NCBI GenBank assembly: GCA_030432595.1
Contig: JAUIGU010000030.1
Coordinates: forward strand, 1-48,161
Direction: 5' to 3'
DNA: 48,161 nt
DNA from: Phycisphaerae bacterium
Lineage (GTDB): Bacteria > Planctomycetota > Phycisphaerae > Phycisphaerales > Phycisphaeraceae
Of the stretch, positions 15,639 through 26,093 are shown piece by piece. Position 1 is the first letter of the stretch, and each line of letters begins with the position of its first letter. The position numbers and the translations under genes are program-made. Below the pieces are notes generated by a model. It saw only the letters and a list, made by a program, of their open reading frames with translations. It did no database searches and had not been told where the DNA came from.

Positions 15639-18600
15639 ATGAAGATCGAAAGAAAGTTCACCACCGCCGGCCAGGATGTGTTCGCCACCGTCGAGTGGGC
15701 GCAGCGCACGACGCGCATCACCAACGTGGACGGCAGCGTCGTGTTCGAGATGAACGACGCCGAGGTCCCCAGCTCCTGGTCGCAACTCGCGACGGACATC
15801 ATGGTGTCCAAATACTTCCGCAAGGCCGGCGTGCCGAGCGATGGCGGGCCCAACGGTCTGCCCACCCCCGGCTTCAACGAAGGCGACGACGTCACGACCG
15901 GCCCGGAGAAATCCGCGCGGCAGGTCATCCACCGGCTCGCCGGTTGCTGGCGGCAGTGGGGCGAGTCGCACAACTACTTCGACACGAAAGACGATGCGCA
16001 GGCGTTCTACGACGAGCTCTGCCACATGATGCTGCACCAGCAGTGCGCCCCCAACTCGCCGCAGTGGTTCAACACCGGGCTCAACTGGGCGTACGGCATC
16101 AACGGCCCGGCCCAGGGGCACTGGTACGTCGACCCCAAGACCGGCGAAGCGAAACTCAGCGAAGACGCCTACGGCCACCCGCAACCGCACGCGTGCTTTA
16201 TCCAGAGCGTCGAAGACGACCTGGTCGGCGAGGCCGGCATCATGGACCTGTGGACGCGTGAGGCGCGCCTCTTCAAGTACGGCAGCGGCACGGGCACGAA
16301 CTTCTCCAACCTGCGCGGCGAGAACGAGCCGCTGTCCGGCGGCGGCAAGAGCTCGGGCCTGATGAGCTTCCTGAAGATCGGCGACCGCGCGGCCGGGGCG
16401 ATCAAGTCCGGCGGCACCACGCGGCGGGCCGCCAAGATGGTCTGCCTCGACCTGGACCACCCCGACATCGAGAGCTTCGTGAACTGGAAGGTCCGCGAAG
16501 AGATCAAGGTCGCCGCGCTGGTCGAAGGCCTCAAGCGCCTCGGCAGCGAGAAGGCCGCCAGCAACGACCCCGAAACCATCGGCGAGACCGCGGCGCGGCT
16601 GGGCCTCACGCTCGACTACGACTTCAACGGCGAGGCGTACCAGACTGTCTCGGGTCAGAACAGCAACAACTCGGTGCGCATCCCCAACGCGTTCTTTGAG
16701 GCGGTCGAGAACGACGACGACTGGGACCTGATCCGCCGGACCGACGGCAAGCTCGCCAAGAGCGTCAACGCGCGGAACCTGTGGGACCAGATCGGCTACG
16801 CCGCGTGGCGCTGCGCCGACCCGGGCGTGCAGTACGACTCGGCGATCAACGACTGGCACACGTGCCCGGAAGCGGGACGGATCAACGCGAGCAACCCGTG
16901 CTCGGAGTACATGTTCCTCGACAACACGGCCTGCAACCTCGCGTCGCTGAACCTCTTGACCTTCTACAACGCGGAGCAGCGCAAATTCGACCTCGAGCGG
17001 TTCGAGCACGGCGTGGCGCTGTGGACGATCGTCCTGGAGATTTCGGTGCTGATGGCGCAGTTCCCGTCGCGCGAGATCGCCGAGCTTTCGTACAAGTTCC
17101 GCACGCTGGGCCTGGGCTACGCGAACCTGGGCGCGATGCTGATGCAGGGCGGCATCCCGTACGACAGCGACCGCGGCCGGGCGATCTGCGGCTGCATCAC
17201 CGCAATCCTGACCGGTCGCAGCTACGCGACCTCGGCGCTGCTGGCCAAGTCGCTCGGCGCGTTCCCGGGTTACGAAGAGAACACGTCCGCGGGCGGGAAC
17301 ATGCTCCGCGTGATGCGGAACCACCGCCGTGCGGCGTACGGCGTGTCGCGCGAGTCCAAGCAGGCCCGCAAGCACGCGCTGGACGACTACGAGGGCCTGG
17401 GCATCAAGCCCGTGCCGATCGACGAGCACGACCTCACCAGTGACGAAGAGGCCTGCGGCAAGCTCGCCAACAGCGACGCGCTGCTGGCCCGCGCCCGCCG
17501 CGCGTGGGACGACGCGGTGACCTGGGGCGAGGAGTACGGCTACCGCAACGCGCAGTCCACTGTGATCGCGCCGACCGGCACGATCGGCCTGCTCATGGAT
17601 TGCGACACGACCGGCGTCGAGCCGGACTTCGCGCTGGTGAAGTTCAAGAAGCTGGCCGGCGGCGGGTACTTCAAGATCGCCAACCAGTCGCTCAAGCCGG
17701 CGCTGCGGTCGCTGGGCTACAAGGAAGCGCAGGTCGTCGACATTTTGACGTACGTGATGGGCGCGCTGCACCTGGACGTGCCGATGCCCAACGACAACAC
17801 GACGAGCTTCGCGGAGTGGCTGACGGACAAGGGCTTCACCAAGGCGGACCTGCAGACGGTGGCCGACGCGCTGCCGACGGTGTTCGAGATGGGCATGGCG
17901 TTCTCGCCGTGGTCGCTGGGCGAGGCGACGATGGAGCGGCTCGGGTTTGCCGAGCAATCGACGGCACCGGGGTTCAACCTGCTGCGTGAGCTCGGGCTCA
18001 ACGCGGTCGAGGTCAAGGCGCTCAACGCGCTGGTCTGCGGGACGCAGACGGTCGAGGGCGCGCCGCACCTCAAGGACGAGCATTTGCCCGTGTTTGACTG
18101 TGCGAACACCTGCGGCCCGACGGGCAAGCGGTTCATCGCGCCGGGCGGGCACATCCGCATGATGGCGGCCGCCCAGCCGTTCATCTCCGGCGCGATCAGC
18201 AAGACCATCAACCTGCCCAACGACGCGAGCGTCGAAGACATCCAGTCCGCGTACCGCCTGAGCTGGGAGCTGGGCCTCAAGGCCAACGCCCTGTACCGCG
18301 ACGGCTGCAAGCTCAGCCAGCCGCTGAACAGCAAGATGGACGAGGAAATCGACGACGAAAAAGAAACCGACCTCCACGGCGAGCAGGACGACGACGCGAT
18401 CAACGATGCGCTCGAAGAAGTCGCCGGCGAGGTGATGGAGACCGCCGCGACCGCCGCCGCGATGGAGGCGCTGGCCTCGCCGGAAGCGACCCGCGTCGTG
18501 GAGAAAGTCGTCGAGAAGATCGTCGAGCGCCCGATGCGTCGCCGGCTGGCGGACACGCGCGCGAGCAAGACGCACAAGTTCAACGTCGCCGGGCACGAGG

Positions 18601-19307
18601 GCTACCTGACCGTCGGGCTGTACGACGACGGCCAGCCGGGCGAGCTGTTCATCACGATGGCCAAGGAAGGCTCGACCATCGGCGGGCTGATGGACTCGCT
18701 GGGCACGGCGATCAGCGTCGCACTGCAGTACGGCGTGCCGGTGGATTCGCTTGTCCGCAAGTTCACGCACCAGCGGTTCGAGCCGGCGGGCATGACGCAC
18801 AACCGCGATATCCCGTTCGCCAAGAGCTTGGTGGACTACATCTTCCGCTGGATGGGCATGGAGTTCGTGCCGGGCTACCGCGAGGCGAACGCGCCCGTGC
18901 GGCCCGCGGCGGAGAAGTCCAGCGGCAAGGCCAAAGAGAAAGCCAAACCCGAGCCGCGCGTCGTGATCACCGACACCGGCCGGATGCCGACGCAGAGAGA
19001 AACCAACGAGGCGTCGAACGACCCGGCTGTGACCTCGGCCCGCGGCGACGAGCCGGTGGTAAGGCCGTTCGGGTTCGCGGCCGGCGCGAAGCGGCGCGAA
19101 GCGACACCCGCCGCGGGTTCCGACAGCGCGACCAGCGCCGCCGTCGCGGAAGGCACCGCCACCACGGCGAGCGGCTCGGCGCTCAGCGACGCGATGAGCC
19201 AGATGCAGCAGGACGCGCCGGCGTGCGACACCTGCGGCTCCATCACCGTCCGCAACGGCACCTGCTACAAGTGCCTCAACTGCGGCGCGTCGATGGGTTG
19301 TTCATAA
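15639..19307 (+). CDS. nrdJ: Vitamin B12-dependent ribonucleoside-diphosphate reductase (class II)
   Basis: 1222 aa. Makes deoxynucleotides using adenosylcobalamin to form the thiyl radical, so needs no oxygen-dependent partner subunit. Active-site cysteines: C186 (PHACFIQS), the radical cysteine C421 in NPCSE, and C432 in NTACNLASLNL. The glycyl-free class II barrel is followed by a long low-complexity linker (about residues 900-970), the TSCPD-like domain (HKFNVAGHEGYLTVGLYDDG) and a C-terminal zinc-ribbon with C-x2-C … C-x2-C-x2-C (CDTCGS … CYKCLNCG), which feeds electrons in. The length is normal for NrdJ proteins with this tail. Expected to need imported or made B12. A terminator follows at 19539. 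Confidence 0.96.
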   Translation: MKIERKFTTAGQDVFATVEWAQRTTRITNVDGSVVFEMNDAEVPSSWSQLATDIMVSKYFRKAGVPSDGGPNGLPTPGFNEGDDVTTGPEKSARQVIHRLAGCWRQWGESHNYFDTKDDAQAFYDELCHMMLHQQCAPNSPQWFNTGLNWAYGINGPAQGHWYVDPKTGEAKLSEDAYGHPQPHACFIQSVEDDLVGEAGIMDLWTREARLFKYGSGTGTNFSNLRGENEPLSGGGKSSGLMSFLKIGDRAAGAIKSGGTTRRAAKMVCLDLDHPDIESFVNWKVREEIKVAALVEGLKRLGSEKAASNDPETIGETAARLGLTLDYDFNGEAYQTVSGQNSNNSVRIPNAFFEAVENDDDWDLIRRTDGKLAKSVNARNLWDQIGYAAWRCADPGVQYDSAINDWHTCPEAGRINASNPCSEYMFLDNTACNLASLNLLTFYNAEQRKFDLERFEHGVALWTIVLEISVLMAQFPSREIAELSYKFRTLGLGYANLGAMLMQGGIPYDSDRGRAICGCITAILTGRSYATSALLAKSLGAFPGYEENTSAGGNMLRVMRNHRRAAYGVSRESKQARKHALDDYEGLGIKPVPIDEHDLTSDEEACGKLANSDALLARARRAWDDAVTWGEEYGYRNAQSTVIAPTGTIGLLMDCDTTGVEPDFALVKFKKLAGGGYFKIANQSLKPALRSLGYKEAQVVDILTYVMGALHLDVPMPNDNTTSFAEWLTDKGFTKADLQTVADALPTVFEMGMAFSPWSLGEATMERLGFAEQSTAPGFNLLRELGLNAVEVKALNALVCGTQTVEGAPHLKDEHLPVFDCANTCGPTGKRFIAPGGHIRMMAAAQPFISGAISKTINLPNDASVEDIQSAYRLSWELGLKANALYRDGCKLSQPLNSKMDEEIDDEKETDLHGEQDDDAINDALEEVAGEVMETAATAAAMEALASPEATRVVEKVVEKIVERPMRRRLADTRASKTHKFNVAGHEGYLTVGLYDDGQPGELFITMAKEGSTIGGLMDSLGTAISVALQYGVPVDSLVRKFTHQRFEPAGMTHNRDIPFAKSLVDYIFRWMGMEFVPGYREANAPVRPAAEKSSGKAKEKAKPEPRVVITDTGRMPTQRETNEASNDPAVTSARGDEPVVRPFGFAAGAKRREATPAAGSDSATSAAVAEGTATTASGSALSDAMSQMQQDAPACDTCGSITVRNGTCYKCLNCGASMGCS

Positions 19308-19538
19308 ATACAAATACGCGGACGGTGTCCGCGGTTTTCGGAGACCGCTGACGCCGTCGGCGGCTTTGTGAAGGAATGCAGCGCGAGGGCGAGGAAGCCA
19401 ACCCCGCGCCACGGCAGGAGGCAACGAGCACCACGACCCCGACGCACGTCGGCGGTCCCCACGGACGGACCCGACGGCAGACAGGACGTCTGCCCCAGCG
19501 CCACGGTCGGCCGACGCTCGCTCCCTCCGCCAACCAAG

Positions 19539-19574
19539 CCCCGGATCGCTGCCCACCGCGGTCCGGGGTTTTTT
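19539..19574 (+). terminator. Rho-independent terminator of nrdJ
   Basis: CCCCGGA (19539-19545) pairs with TCCGGGG (19562-19568), followed by six T's. The 16-base loop contains a smaller C/G pairing. Confidence 0.85.
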
Positions 19575-19585
19575 CGTGGCGCGCC

Positions 19586-20161
19586 TTACGGCTGCATTAT
19601 CGTCTTCACTCGTTTTTTTAGTGCGGGGACTACGTCGCGCTCGAACCACGGGTGTTTCTTCAACCAGCGATTGTTGCGCGGCGACGGGTGCGGCAGCGCG
19701 ATGCGTGTCGGCAGCAGCGACCTGTAATCACGCACCGCGTCGGTAAGGCTGTCGTACTCACCGAGGTAACGCGCGAGCGCGTACTTGCCCAGAATAAGCC
19801 GGAGTTTCACGTCCGGCATCGCATCGAGCATCGGCCCGTGCCATTCCGGGGCGCACTGCGGCGTGGGCGGCGCATCACCGGTCTTCGCCTGGCCGGGGTA
19901 GCAGAACCCCATCGGCAGCAGCGCAACCCGCCGGTGGTCATAAAACACGGCCGAGTCGATGCCTAGCCAGCTAAGCAGACGCGTGCCACTCGCGTCCTCC
20001 CACGGCACACCGGATTCGTGGACTTTGAGCCCGGGCGCCTGCCCGATGATGAGCAGCGTCGCGGTCGATCCGACCTGAAACACCGGCCGCGGGCCCAGGG
20101 GCAGGGCCGACTCGCAGAGCCGGCAGGCCCGGGCTTTTCTCTCGAGGGTCTTGAGTTGCAC
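19586..20161 (-). CDS. Uracil-DNA glycosylase family protein
   Basis: 191 aa from GTG 20161, which has a GGAG 6-9 nt upstream; a longer TTG start at 20194 is possible. The fold is that of the uracil-DNA glycosylase superfamily: motif 1 GQAPGLKVHESGVPWED near residue 40 and motif 2 LPHPSPRNN near 165. Four cysteines, C-x2-C near the start (CRLC) and two in FCYPGQ…PQCAPEWH, could hold a [4Fe-4S] cluster as in families 4 and 5. It lacks the classic aspartate of family 1, so substrate and activity are unsure; some relatives are non-catalytic. Role: DNA base-excision repair, inferred from family. Confidence 0.85.
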   Translation of the reverse strand: MQLKTLERKARACRLCESALPLGPRPVFQVGSTATLLIIGQAPGLKVHESGVPWEDASGTRLLSWLGIDSAVFYDHRRVALLPMGFCYPGQAKTGDAPPTPQCAPEWHGPMLDAMPDVKLRLILGKYALARYLGEYDSLTDAVRDYRSLLPTRIALPHPSPRNNRWLKKHPWFERDVVPALKKRVKTIMQP

Positions 20162-20246
20162 CGTGCTCTCCGGCGGACCTGCGGTGGCAAGCAATGCGTG
20201 GCCGGCCTTTCATGGCCGACCACGTTAAAGTGTGAAGGGCTATCGC

Positions 20247-21116
20247 TCAGCCGCCCGAAACCTGGGCCCAGTGCGATGTAGCCTTTTCGATCAGCACGCT
20301 GTCGTCGCCTTGTTCCCAGAGCGCCCTGGCGTCGATGTCGGCGTTGCGGAGAAAGACGTACAGCTTGTCGTCGACCACTTTGAACGCGGTCGGGTCGATG
20401 GGGAACTTGTCCTGCACGGACATGCCGAACGCACACCAGCCGCCGAACTGCGGGACGAAACGGTCGGGCGATGCGTTGAAAACATCGACCTGCGCGGGTG
20501 AGGTGAGGTGGTAGGTCACGCCGTCGTGCTCGACCGAGAAGCGTGCGTCGCCGCGCTCCGCCCGGCCCTGGGTAAAGTACGACACCGGGCTGTAGCCCTG
20601 CAGCGCGACGCCGGTGCCGTCGAGATTCCGAGCGCCGAGATACGCTCGGCTGGGTTGGGTGTGAAGTTCGGCCCAGTACGACTCGGCGTCGCTGTGCAGT
20701 TTGTTCTCGTCGCCGTCGTTCCAGAGCTGCAGCGTGTCGACCTGTTCGTTGCGGAGGAAGACGTTCAGCCGACCGTCGATGATCTTGTAGTTGGTCGGGT
20801 CGGCGTCAAAGAGCCCCTCGACGGCGACGCCGTACGCACACCACCCGTCGTAGGCGGGCACATAGCGCTGCGGATCGGCGAGGAAGGTTTCGCGTTCGTC
20901 GGCGGTGAGAAAGAGATAAGTCACACCGCCGTGGGTTGCGCGGTAGCGCGGCGTGCCGAAATGCGGGTGGTCGTGCTCGAAGTACGACACGGGGCTGTAC
21001 CCGCCCAGGCCAAGACGGAGGGTGTTGGGCTCGACGCGCTGTTGCGCGAGCACGGGGTGACTTAACGCGAGCAGGGTGAGGGTCAAGAGGACGCCAAGAG
21101 AATGTTGAGCATGCAT
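20247..21116 (-). CDS. Exported protein with two YHS domains
   Basis: 289 aa from ATG 21116. Signal peptide ends at LSHPVLA/Q (about residue 24). Two similar halves follow: each has L(x)GYSPVSYF, a YLFLT- or YHLTS-type strand, a central GWCAYG or GWCAFG with a conserved cysteine, and ends with a short strand (GRLNVF, DKLYVF). These are YHS domains, found fused to metal transporters and in periplasmic copper/heme-linked proteins. The duplication within one exported protein may mean it binds two metals or acts as a dimer. Function is an inference. Confidence 0.85.
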   Translation of the reverse strand: MHAQHSLGVLLTLTLLALSHPVLAQQRVEPNTLRLGLGGYSPVSYFEHDHPHFGTPRYRATHGGVTYLFLTADERETFLADPQRYVPAYDGWCAYGVAVEGLFDADPTNYKIIDGRLNVFLRNEQVDTLQLWNDGDENKLHSDAESYWAELHTQPSRAYLGARNLDGTGVALQGYSPVSYFTQGRAERGDARFSVEHDGVTYHLTSPAQVDVFNASPDRFVPQFGGWCAFGMSVQDKFPIDPTAFKVVDDKLYVFLRNADIDARALWEQGDDSVLIEKATSHWAQVSGG

Positions 21117-21416
21117 GATTGTGGTTCTGTGAGTGTTTGAAGTGGAAAACGAGTCCCCGAACAACGTGTCCGAGACGTGGGTAAGCGATCTGCGCAAGGC
21201 ACCTGCGGAAGGTTCCGTCGGCGCACGGATGCGGTAGGTGGTTGAGGCGTGGAGCGCCGGGGAAGCCTCAGAACAAGGCAAGCCCGGTTCCGTTGAGTTC
21301 CGCCTGCAGCGGTGCCCGGCGGTCGCAACGATGCGATACAAAGTGCCGATGAAGGAGCGTCATGACTCGATGAACGGCGGGGGGCGAAGGATTATTCCGC
21401 GGTCGCCGGGCGGCAC

Positions 21417-21448
21417 AAAAAAAGCCCACGTTCGGTGAACGTGGGCTT
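21417..21448 (-). terminator. Terminator of the Bax inhibitor-1 gene
   Basis: AAGCCCACGTTC (21422-21433), loop ggt, GAACGTGGGCTT (21437-21448). Read on the minus strand it is followed by a run of seven T's, directly after the BI-1 stop at 21476. Same hairpin family as 9872-9900 and 28835-28863. Confidence 0.85.
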
Positions 21449-21475
21449 CGGGGTTTGTGGGGAAGCGGTGCGGGC

Positions 21476-22276
21476 TCAGTCGCGGCTCTGCAGCTTGGCG
21501 AGCAGACGGAGGAACTCGAGGTACAACCAGATGAGCGTCACGAGCAGGGCGAACCCGCCGTACCACTCCATGTATTTGGGGGCGCCGGTGGCGCTGCCGT
21601 GCTCGATGAGGTCGAAGTCCAGCAGCAGCTTGAGCGACGCGACGATCAGCAGCACAACCGAGATGCCGATGGACAGCGGGCTCGCGTTGGCGATCGGGTC
21701 CAGGTCGATGCCGAACGCCAGGCCCAGCACGAAGGAGGCGATGTAGAACAGCATCGCGCCGCCGATGGCGACCGAGACGACGGCACGGAACTTCTGCGTG
21801 ACCGTGATGATGCGCGTCGCGTAGAGGATGAGCATGGCGGCGAGGGTGCCGAACGTCAGGCCGATCGCCTGCGCGACGATCCCGTTGAGCGGCATGCCGC
21901 CGGCGGTCCCCGTCCCGAACTGGGCCTCGTACACCGCCGAGATCGCGCCCAGCGCGAGCCCATACGCCACGGCGAACAACGGCGCGAGGAAAGGCGCGAG
22001 TGTTGGCTTGAACCCGATCACCAGGCTGAGCACGAAACCGACGATCACGCCGCCGATCGCCCAGAGGTTGGGGTTGCCGGTGCCGCTGGTGGTCATGCCC
22101 CAGGTGAAGGTCGCGGACGCGACAACGGCGACCAGCAGCAGCATGGTCTTCCAGATCGTGCCCGTGACGGTCATCGTCTCGGGCCGGGCCTGCGTCAGCC
22201 CACCGTCGGGGGTGTAGCGCTGGCCGAACTGGTCAAAGGTCTTTTCGTTAAGGGCGGGGTTGCCGGAGCTGAACAT
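21476..22276 (-). CDS. Bax inhibitor-1/YccA family membrane protein
   Basis: 266 aa from ATG 22276, which has GAGG about 8 nt upstream. Seven predicted hydrophobic helices after a polar N-terminus (residues 1-40); pattern GYGLALGAISAVYEAQFG near the middle, and the acidic, hydrophobic last third (LLLDFDLIEHG, then WYGGFALLVTLIWLYLEFLRLL) are the typical TMBIM/YccA shape. Family members are pH-gated calcium-leak channels in structures of bacterial homologues. Cellular role here unknown. Followed by a terminator (21417-21448). Confidence 0.9.
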   Translation of the reverse strand: MFSSGNPALNEKTFDQFGQRYTPDGGLTQARPETMTVTGTIWKTMLLLVAVVASATFTWGMTTSGTGNPNLWAIGGVIVGFVLSLVIGFKPTLAPFLAPLFAVAYGLALGAISAVYEAQFGTGTAGGMPLNGIVAQAIGLTFGTLAAMLILYATRIITVTQKFRAVVSVAIGGAMLFYIASFVLGLAFGIDLDPIANASPLSIGISVVLLIVASLKLLLDFDLIEHGSATGAPKYMEWYGGFALLVTLIWLYLEFLRLLAKLQSRD

Positions 22277-22379
22277 GGTGGGTGAACCTCGGAAAAGGTG
22301 GGGAACAGGTCGGCCATCATACGCGGTCCGTGTGGCAAAAGATCGGCCGTCCGGTGCCGCCCGCGTGAGCGTGCCCTGA

Positions 22380-22417
22380 CTCCCCTCCCATGGTGAGGGA
22401 CCGGGTGGGGAGGGGAG
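22380..22417. repeat. CTCCCCTCCC/GGGAGGGGAG inverted repeat
   Basis: CTCCCCTCCC (22380-22389) pairs with GGGAGGGGAG (22408-22417), 18-base loop. A similar motif occurs twice after the DUF4139 gene (43531 and 43705). Confidence 0.6.
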
Positions 22418-22464
22418 CCAAGGCACGGCCTGGGCGTTCCTCGGTCTCACAACCATTGTCGCCC

Positions 22465-22470
22465 TACACT
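22465..22470 (+). promoter_or_regulatory. -10-like TACACT 6 nt before the MacB-type ATPase
   Basis: TACACT, six bases (gccgcc), then ATG at 22477. No Shine-Dalgarno. Leaderless arrangement. Confidence 0.4.
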
Positions 22471-22476
22471 GCCGCC

Positions 22477-23238
<762 letters not shown>

Positions 23239-23295
23239 ACCGGGGCGCGGCGGGTGGACAAGCTTTTTTGATTGATTGGCGCAGCAGGTGCGGGG

Positions 23296-24045
23296 TCACG
23301 CCTCCGCCATCTGCGACTCGACCACGTTCTGCGCGAAGCCCTGGTAGGCCTCCCAGAACTGCTTCGCCATCGTGTCGGGGAACACGTGGAACGTCTCGTG
23401 CTTGAGCGCTTCCACGATCGCGTCGGCGACCACGGTCGGCGGGTCGGCTTGGTCCTCGAAGCCGGCGTCCCTGCCCATGTCGGTGGCGATCGGGCCGGGG
23501 TGCACGCTGACGACGGTGACCCCGTGCTCGGCAAGCACGTCGCGCAGGCCCTGCGTGTAGGAGTACGCGGCCGCCTTGGACGCGGCGTAGGTCGTGAAGG
23601 GCGCGAAGTTTCGCAGCGACGCGACGGAGTTGAGCTGCACGAACGCCGCACCGTTGCCGGTTTTGCCTTGGTTTTTCAGGGTGGGGGCGAACGCTTGCGC
23701 CATGCGGATCAGGCCGTTGACGTTGACGTCGAACTCGGTGGCGGCGTTGTCGAGCGCATCGGGCGACAGCGGGTCGCCGGACTTCAAGACGCCGCCGTTG
23801 TTCACGACGATGTCGATGTCCGACGCGGTTTTGGCCGCCTCGGTGATCGTGTCGGGCTTGGCGAGGTCGAGTTCGACGGCAACGACGCGTTCGCCGTGCT
23901 TGTCGATCAGCGGCTGGGCGGACTCGGGTTTGCGGACGGCGGCGTAGAGCTTGGCGATGCCGGCGTCGAGCAAGGCCTCGGCGATCGAAAGCCCGATGCC
24001 GCGGTTGGCGCCGGTGACCAGGGCGGTTTTTCCGTTGAACTGCAT
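23296..24045 (-). CDS. SDR-family oxidoreductase
   Basis: 249 aa from ATG 24045, preceded by GGAG. NAD(P)H-dependent Rossmann-fold enzyme. The dinucleotide motif TGANRGIG is near residue 11, NNGG at the end of strand 4 near 87, and the catalytic serine of NSVASLRN near 131 with YAASK near 145. The substrate-loop region PGPIATDMG fits classical SDRs. The N-terminal TALVTGANRGIGLSIAEALL resembles short, single-domain carbonyl reductase-like members (YciK/CsgA-type), but substrate cannot be predicted. Confidence 0.9.
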   Translation of the reverse strand: MQFNGKTALVTGANRGIGLSIAEALLDAGIAKLYAAVRKPESAQPLIDKHGERVVAVELDLAKPDTITEAAKTASDIDIVVNNGGVLKSGDPLSPDALDNAATEFDVNVNGLIRMAQAFAPTLKNQGKTGNGAAFVQLNSVASLRNFAPFTTYAASKAAAYSYTQGLRDVLAEHGVTVVSVHPGPIATDMGRDAGFEDQADPPTVVADAIVEALKHETFHVFPDTMAKQFWEAYQGFAQNVVESQMAEA

Positions 24046-24153
24046 GGTGTGTCTCCGTGGTGGGGGAAGAAACCGCGGGGACAATAGCGCCGGGCAAGTG
24101 ATTGTTCCAACAAGAAAAACTCCGTTCGGGGTAAACCGGCCGTATCGGCGGCT

Positions 24154-25980
24154 TCAGCGTCGGCGTGACAGCGCTGCGCAGCCCGCCAGGCCGAGCCAGC
24201 CCAGACAAAACGGCTCGGGCACCACCGCGGCACGGAAATCGGGGGCGGAAGTCGCGCCCCAATTCTGCAGCACGTGGTCGAGTTCGGTCTGTTCGATCAG
24301 GCCGACCGGCAGGTCGTTCAGCCAACCCGCGGGGATGCCTTGGGCATCGGTGTCGACGCCCCAGTTCTGCAGGATCAGGTCGAGGTCCGCCTGCTCGACC
24401 TGACCGGAGCCATCGAAATCGCCCGGCATTTCCTGGCCAAACCCCGTGAAGCGAGAGACCACCAGGCCCGCCCCGTCGTTGAGGACGATCAGCAGCTTGC
24501 CGTTGTTGAACTCTTGCCCGCCGGCCAACGACACTTCGGAGACGGTGGGGAAGAACTCGGGCCGCTCGGGGTCGTTGATGTCGATCTGGTCGCCTTCGCG
24601 CACGATGAGCGTCAGCACCCCGCCCGGCCCCACCGCCCAGAGGCCCTCGTCGTTTTCGGGCGTCACGCCCGGGCCGGTGACCGTGCCGGTGAAAGCGGTA
24701 TCGCCCTGGTGGCTGAAAGCCATCTCGGCCGACAAACTGGCGAAGACGACGCCGGTCGGTGTGCCCGGGGCGGCCTGCCCTTCCCGCGCGATCAGTTGGG
24801 TGGTTCCGTTCTTCTTTGCCCAGACCCCGAAGTCGTTGTCGGCCGTCACGCCCGGGCCGGTCAGCCGCGCACGAAACGCGATGTCCCCGGCGTCATTGAA
24901 GAGCACCGAACTGAGGTCTGAGAAGTTCTGGCCGTCGGAGGTGCCCGGGGCCGCGTCGCCCTCGCGGACGGCGAGTTGAATGCCGTCGGGGGTCCCGGTC
25001 CAGAAGCTGTTGTTGTTGGCGTTGCTGACGCCCGGCCCGGCGAGGGTGGCTTGAAACAGGGCCGTCCCGTTGTTGTTGACGCTCCCGCCAAGAACGCGGC
25101 CCAGCGTAACCCCGGGGGCAAGTCCTGGCGCGGCGTCCGAATCGCGTGCCACGACTTCCAAGCTGCCGGGCGTGCCGGTGTAGAGGACCTCGTCGTTGTT
25201 GCTGTTGATTCCCGGCCCGGTCAGACGGGTGCTGATCGCAAGTTGGCCCGCCCGGTTCAGGCCAACACCGTTCAATTCCGCGTAGGTCACATCGAATGGA
25301 AAGGTTGCGGCCGTTTCTCCCTCGCGGGCGACGTATTGGAGGCCCGCGCTGTCGCCGGTCCAGATGCCCACGTCGTTGAGTGAGTTGACGCCGGGCCCGC
25401 TGAGGCGAGCGCGCACGGCGACGTTGGCAGAACTGTCGATCTGGATACCGTCAAGAAACGTCAAAAACCGGGGGCCCGTGCTGGGTAGCGGTGCGAGGTC
25501 GCCTTGTTGTGCGACCAGGCTCAAGAATGCGGCAGCGCTTCCGCCTTCGGCCCACAAGCCCGTGGCGTTGCTGGCATCGATCGCCGGGCCGGTGAGATAC
25601 CCTTGGAAGGCGATGTGGTCGGCGTCGTTGCGGACAGGACTGACAAAGTCGGCGAAAACACTTCCCGCCGGCGCGCCGGGGGCAGCATCGCCCTCACGGA
25701 CGTCCAGCTTCAGGCCCATAGACCCTTGCGACCAGACCCCGTAGTCGGTGGCAGGGTCGAGCCCAAAGGTCGTGCTGAGGCTGCCCAGAAACATCACCCG
25801 GTCCAGGCCGTCGAAGCCGGCCTGAGTGACACCATGAAATCGTTCGCCGCCGGTACCCGGTGCCACGTTCCCGCGGTACACCACGTTATCAAACTCGACG
25901 TTGATCGCCCATGCGGGAGGTGCGGCCAAGCCAGCCAAAACCACGGCCATCCCGGTCCAATGCAGATTCGATTCCGTCAC
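24154..25980 (-). CDS. NxxGxxAF tandem-repeat surface protein with dockerin-like and PEP-CTERM ends
   Basis: 608 aa from GTG 25980, preceded by GGAGGAG at 7-13 nt; a methionine at 25950 is a weaker start. Signal peptide ends at PPAWA. Then about seven repeats of 60-70 residues, each with a (V/A)REGDAAPG-like segment and an N-x-x-G-x-(I/T)-A-F … LTGPGV segment, the choice-of-anchor NxxGxxAF repeat family. Near the end comes a dockerin-like EF-hand pair (GDFDGSGQVEQADLDLILQNWG and a shorter second copy), and the C-terminus is a PEP-CTERM signal: PEP, a hydrophobic stretch and RRR. It is expected to be sorted by an exosortase and placed on the cell surface or matrix; the exosortase is not in the window. 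Confidence 0.9.
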   Translation of the reverse strand: MTESNLHWTGMAVVLAGLAAPPAWAINVEFDNVVYRGNVAPGTGGERFHGVTQAGFDGLDRVMFLGSLSTTFGLDPATDYGVWSQGSMGLKLDVREGDAAPGAPAGSVFADFVSPVRNDADHIAFQGYLTGPAIDASNATGLWAEGGSAAAFLSLVAQQGDLAPLPSTGPRFLTFLDGIQIDSSANVAVRARLSGPGVNSLNDVGIWTGDSAGLQYVAREGETAATFPFDVTYAELNGVGLNRAGQLAISTRLTGPGINSNNDEVLYTGTPGSLEVVARDSDAAPGLAPGVTLGRVLGGSVNNNGTALFQATLAGPGVSNANNNSFWTGTPDGIQLAVREGDAAPGTSDGQNFSDLSSVLFNDAGDIAFRARLTGPGVTADNDFGVWAKKNGTTQLIAREGQAAPGTPTGVVFASLSAEMAFSHQGDTAFTGTVTGPGVTPENDEGLWAVGPGGVLTLIVREGDQIDINDPERPEFFPTVSEVSLAGGQEFNNGKLLIVLNDGAGLVVSRFTGFGQEMPGDFDGSGQVEQADLDLILQNWGVDTDAQGIPAGWLNDLPVGLIEQTELDHVLQNWGATSAPDFRAAVVPEPFCLGWLGLAGCAALSRRR

Positions 25981-26093
25981 TAAAACTCTCCTCCCGCACT
26001 GCGTGAAGTCCACGTTAACTTCACACGACACCACATGCCAGAGAATTTCCGGCAAGGCCCACGGTTCAACGATTCAACCAACAGACCTCGGGG

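Noticed and set aside
14631-18800. 1389-residue minus-strand frame opposite nrdJ
   Set aside because: GC-rich codon bias keeps the antisense frame open; sequence has repetitive low-complexity residues and no family, while nrdJ on the other strand has all catalytic motifs.
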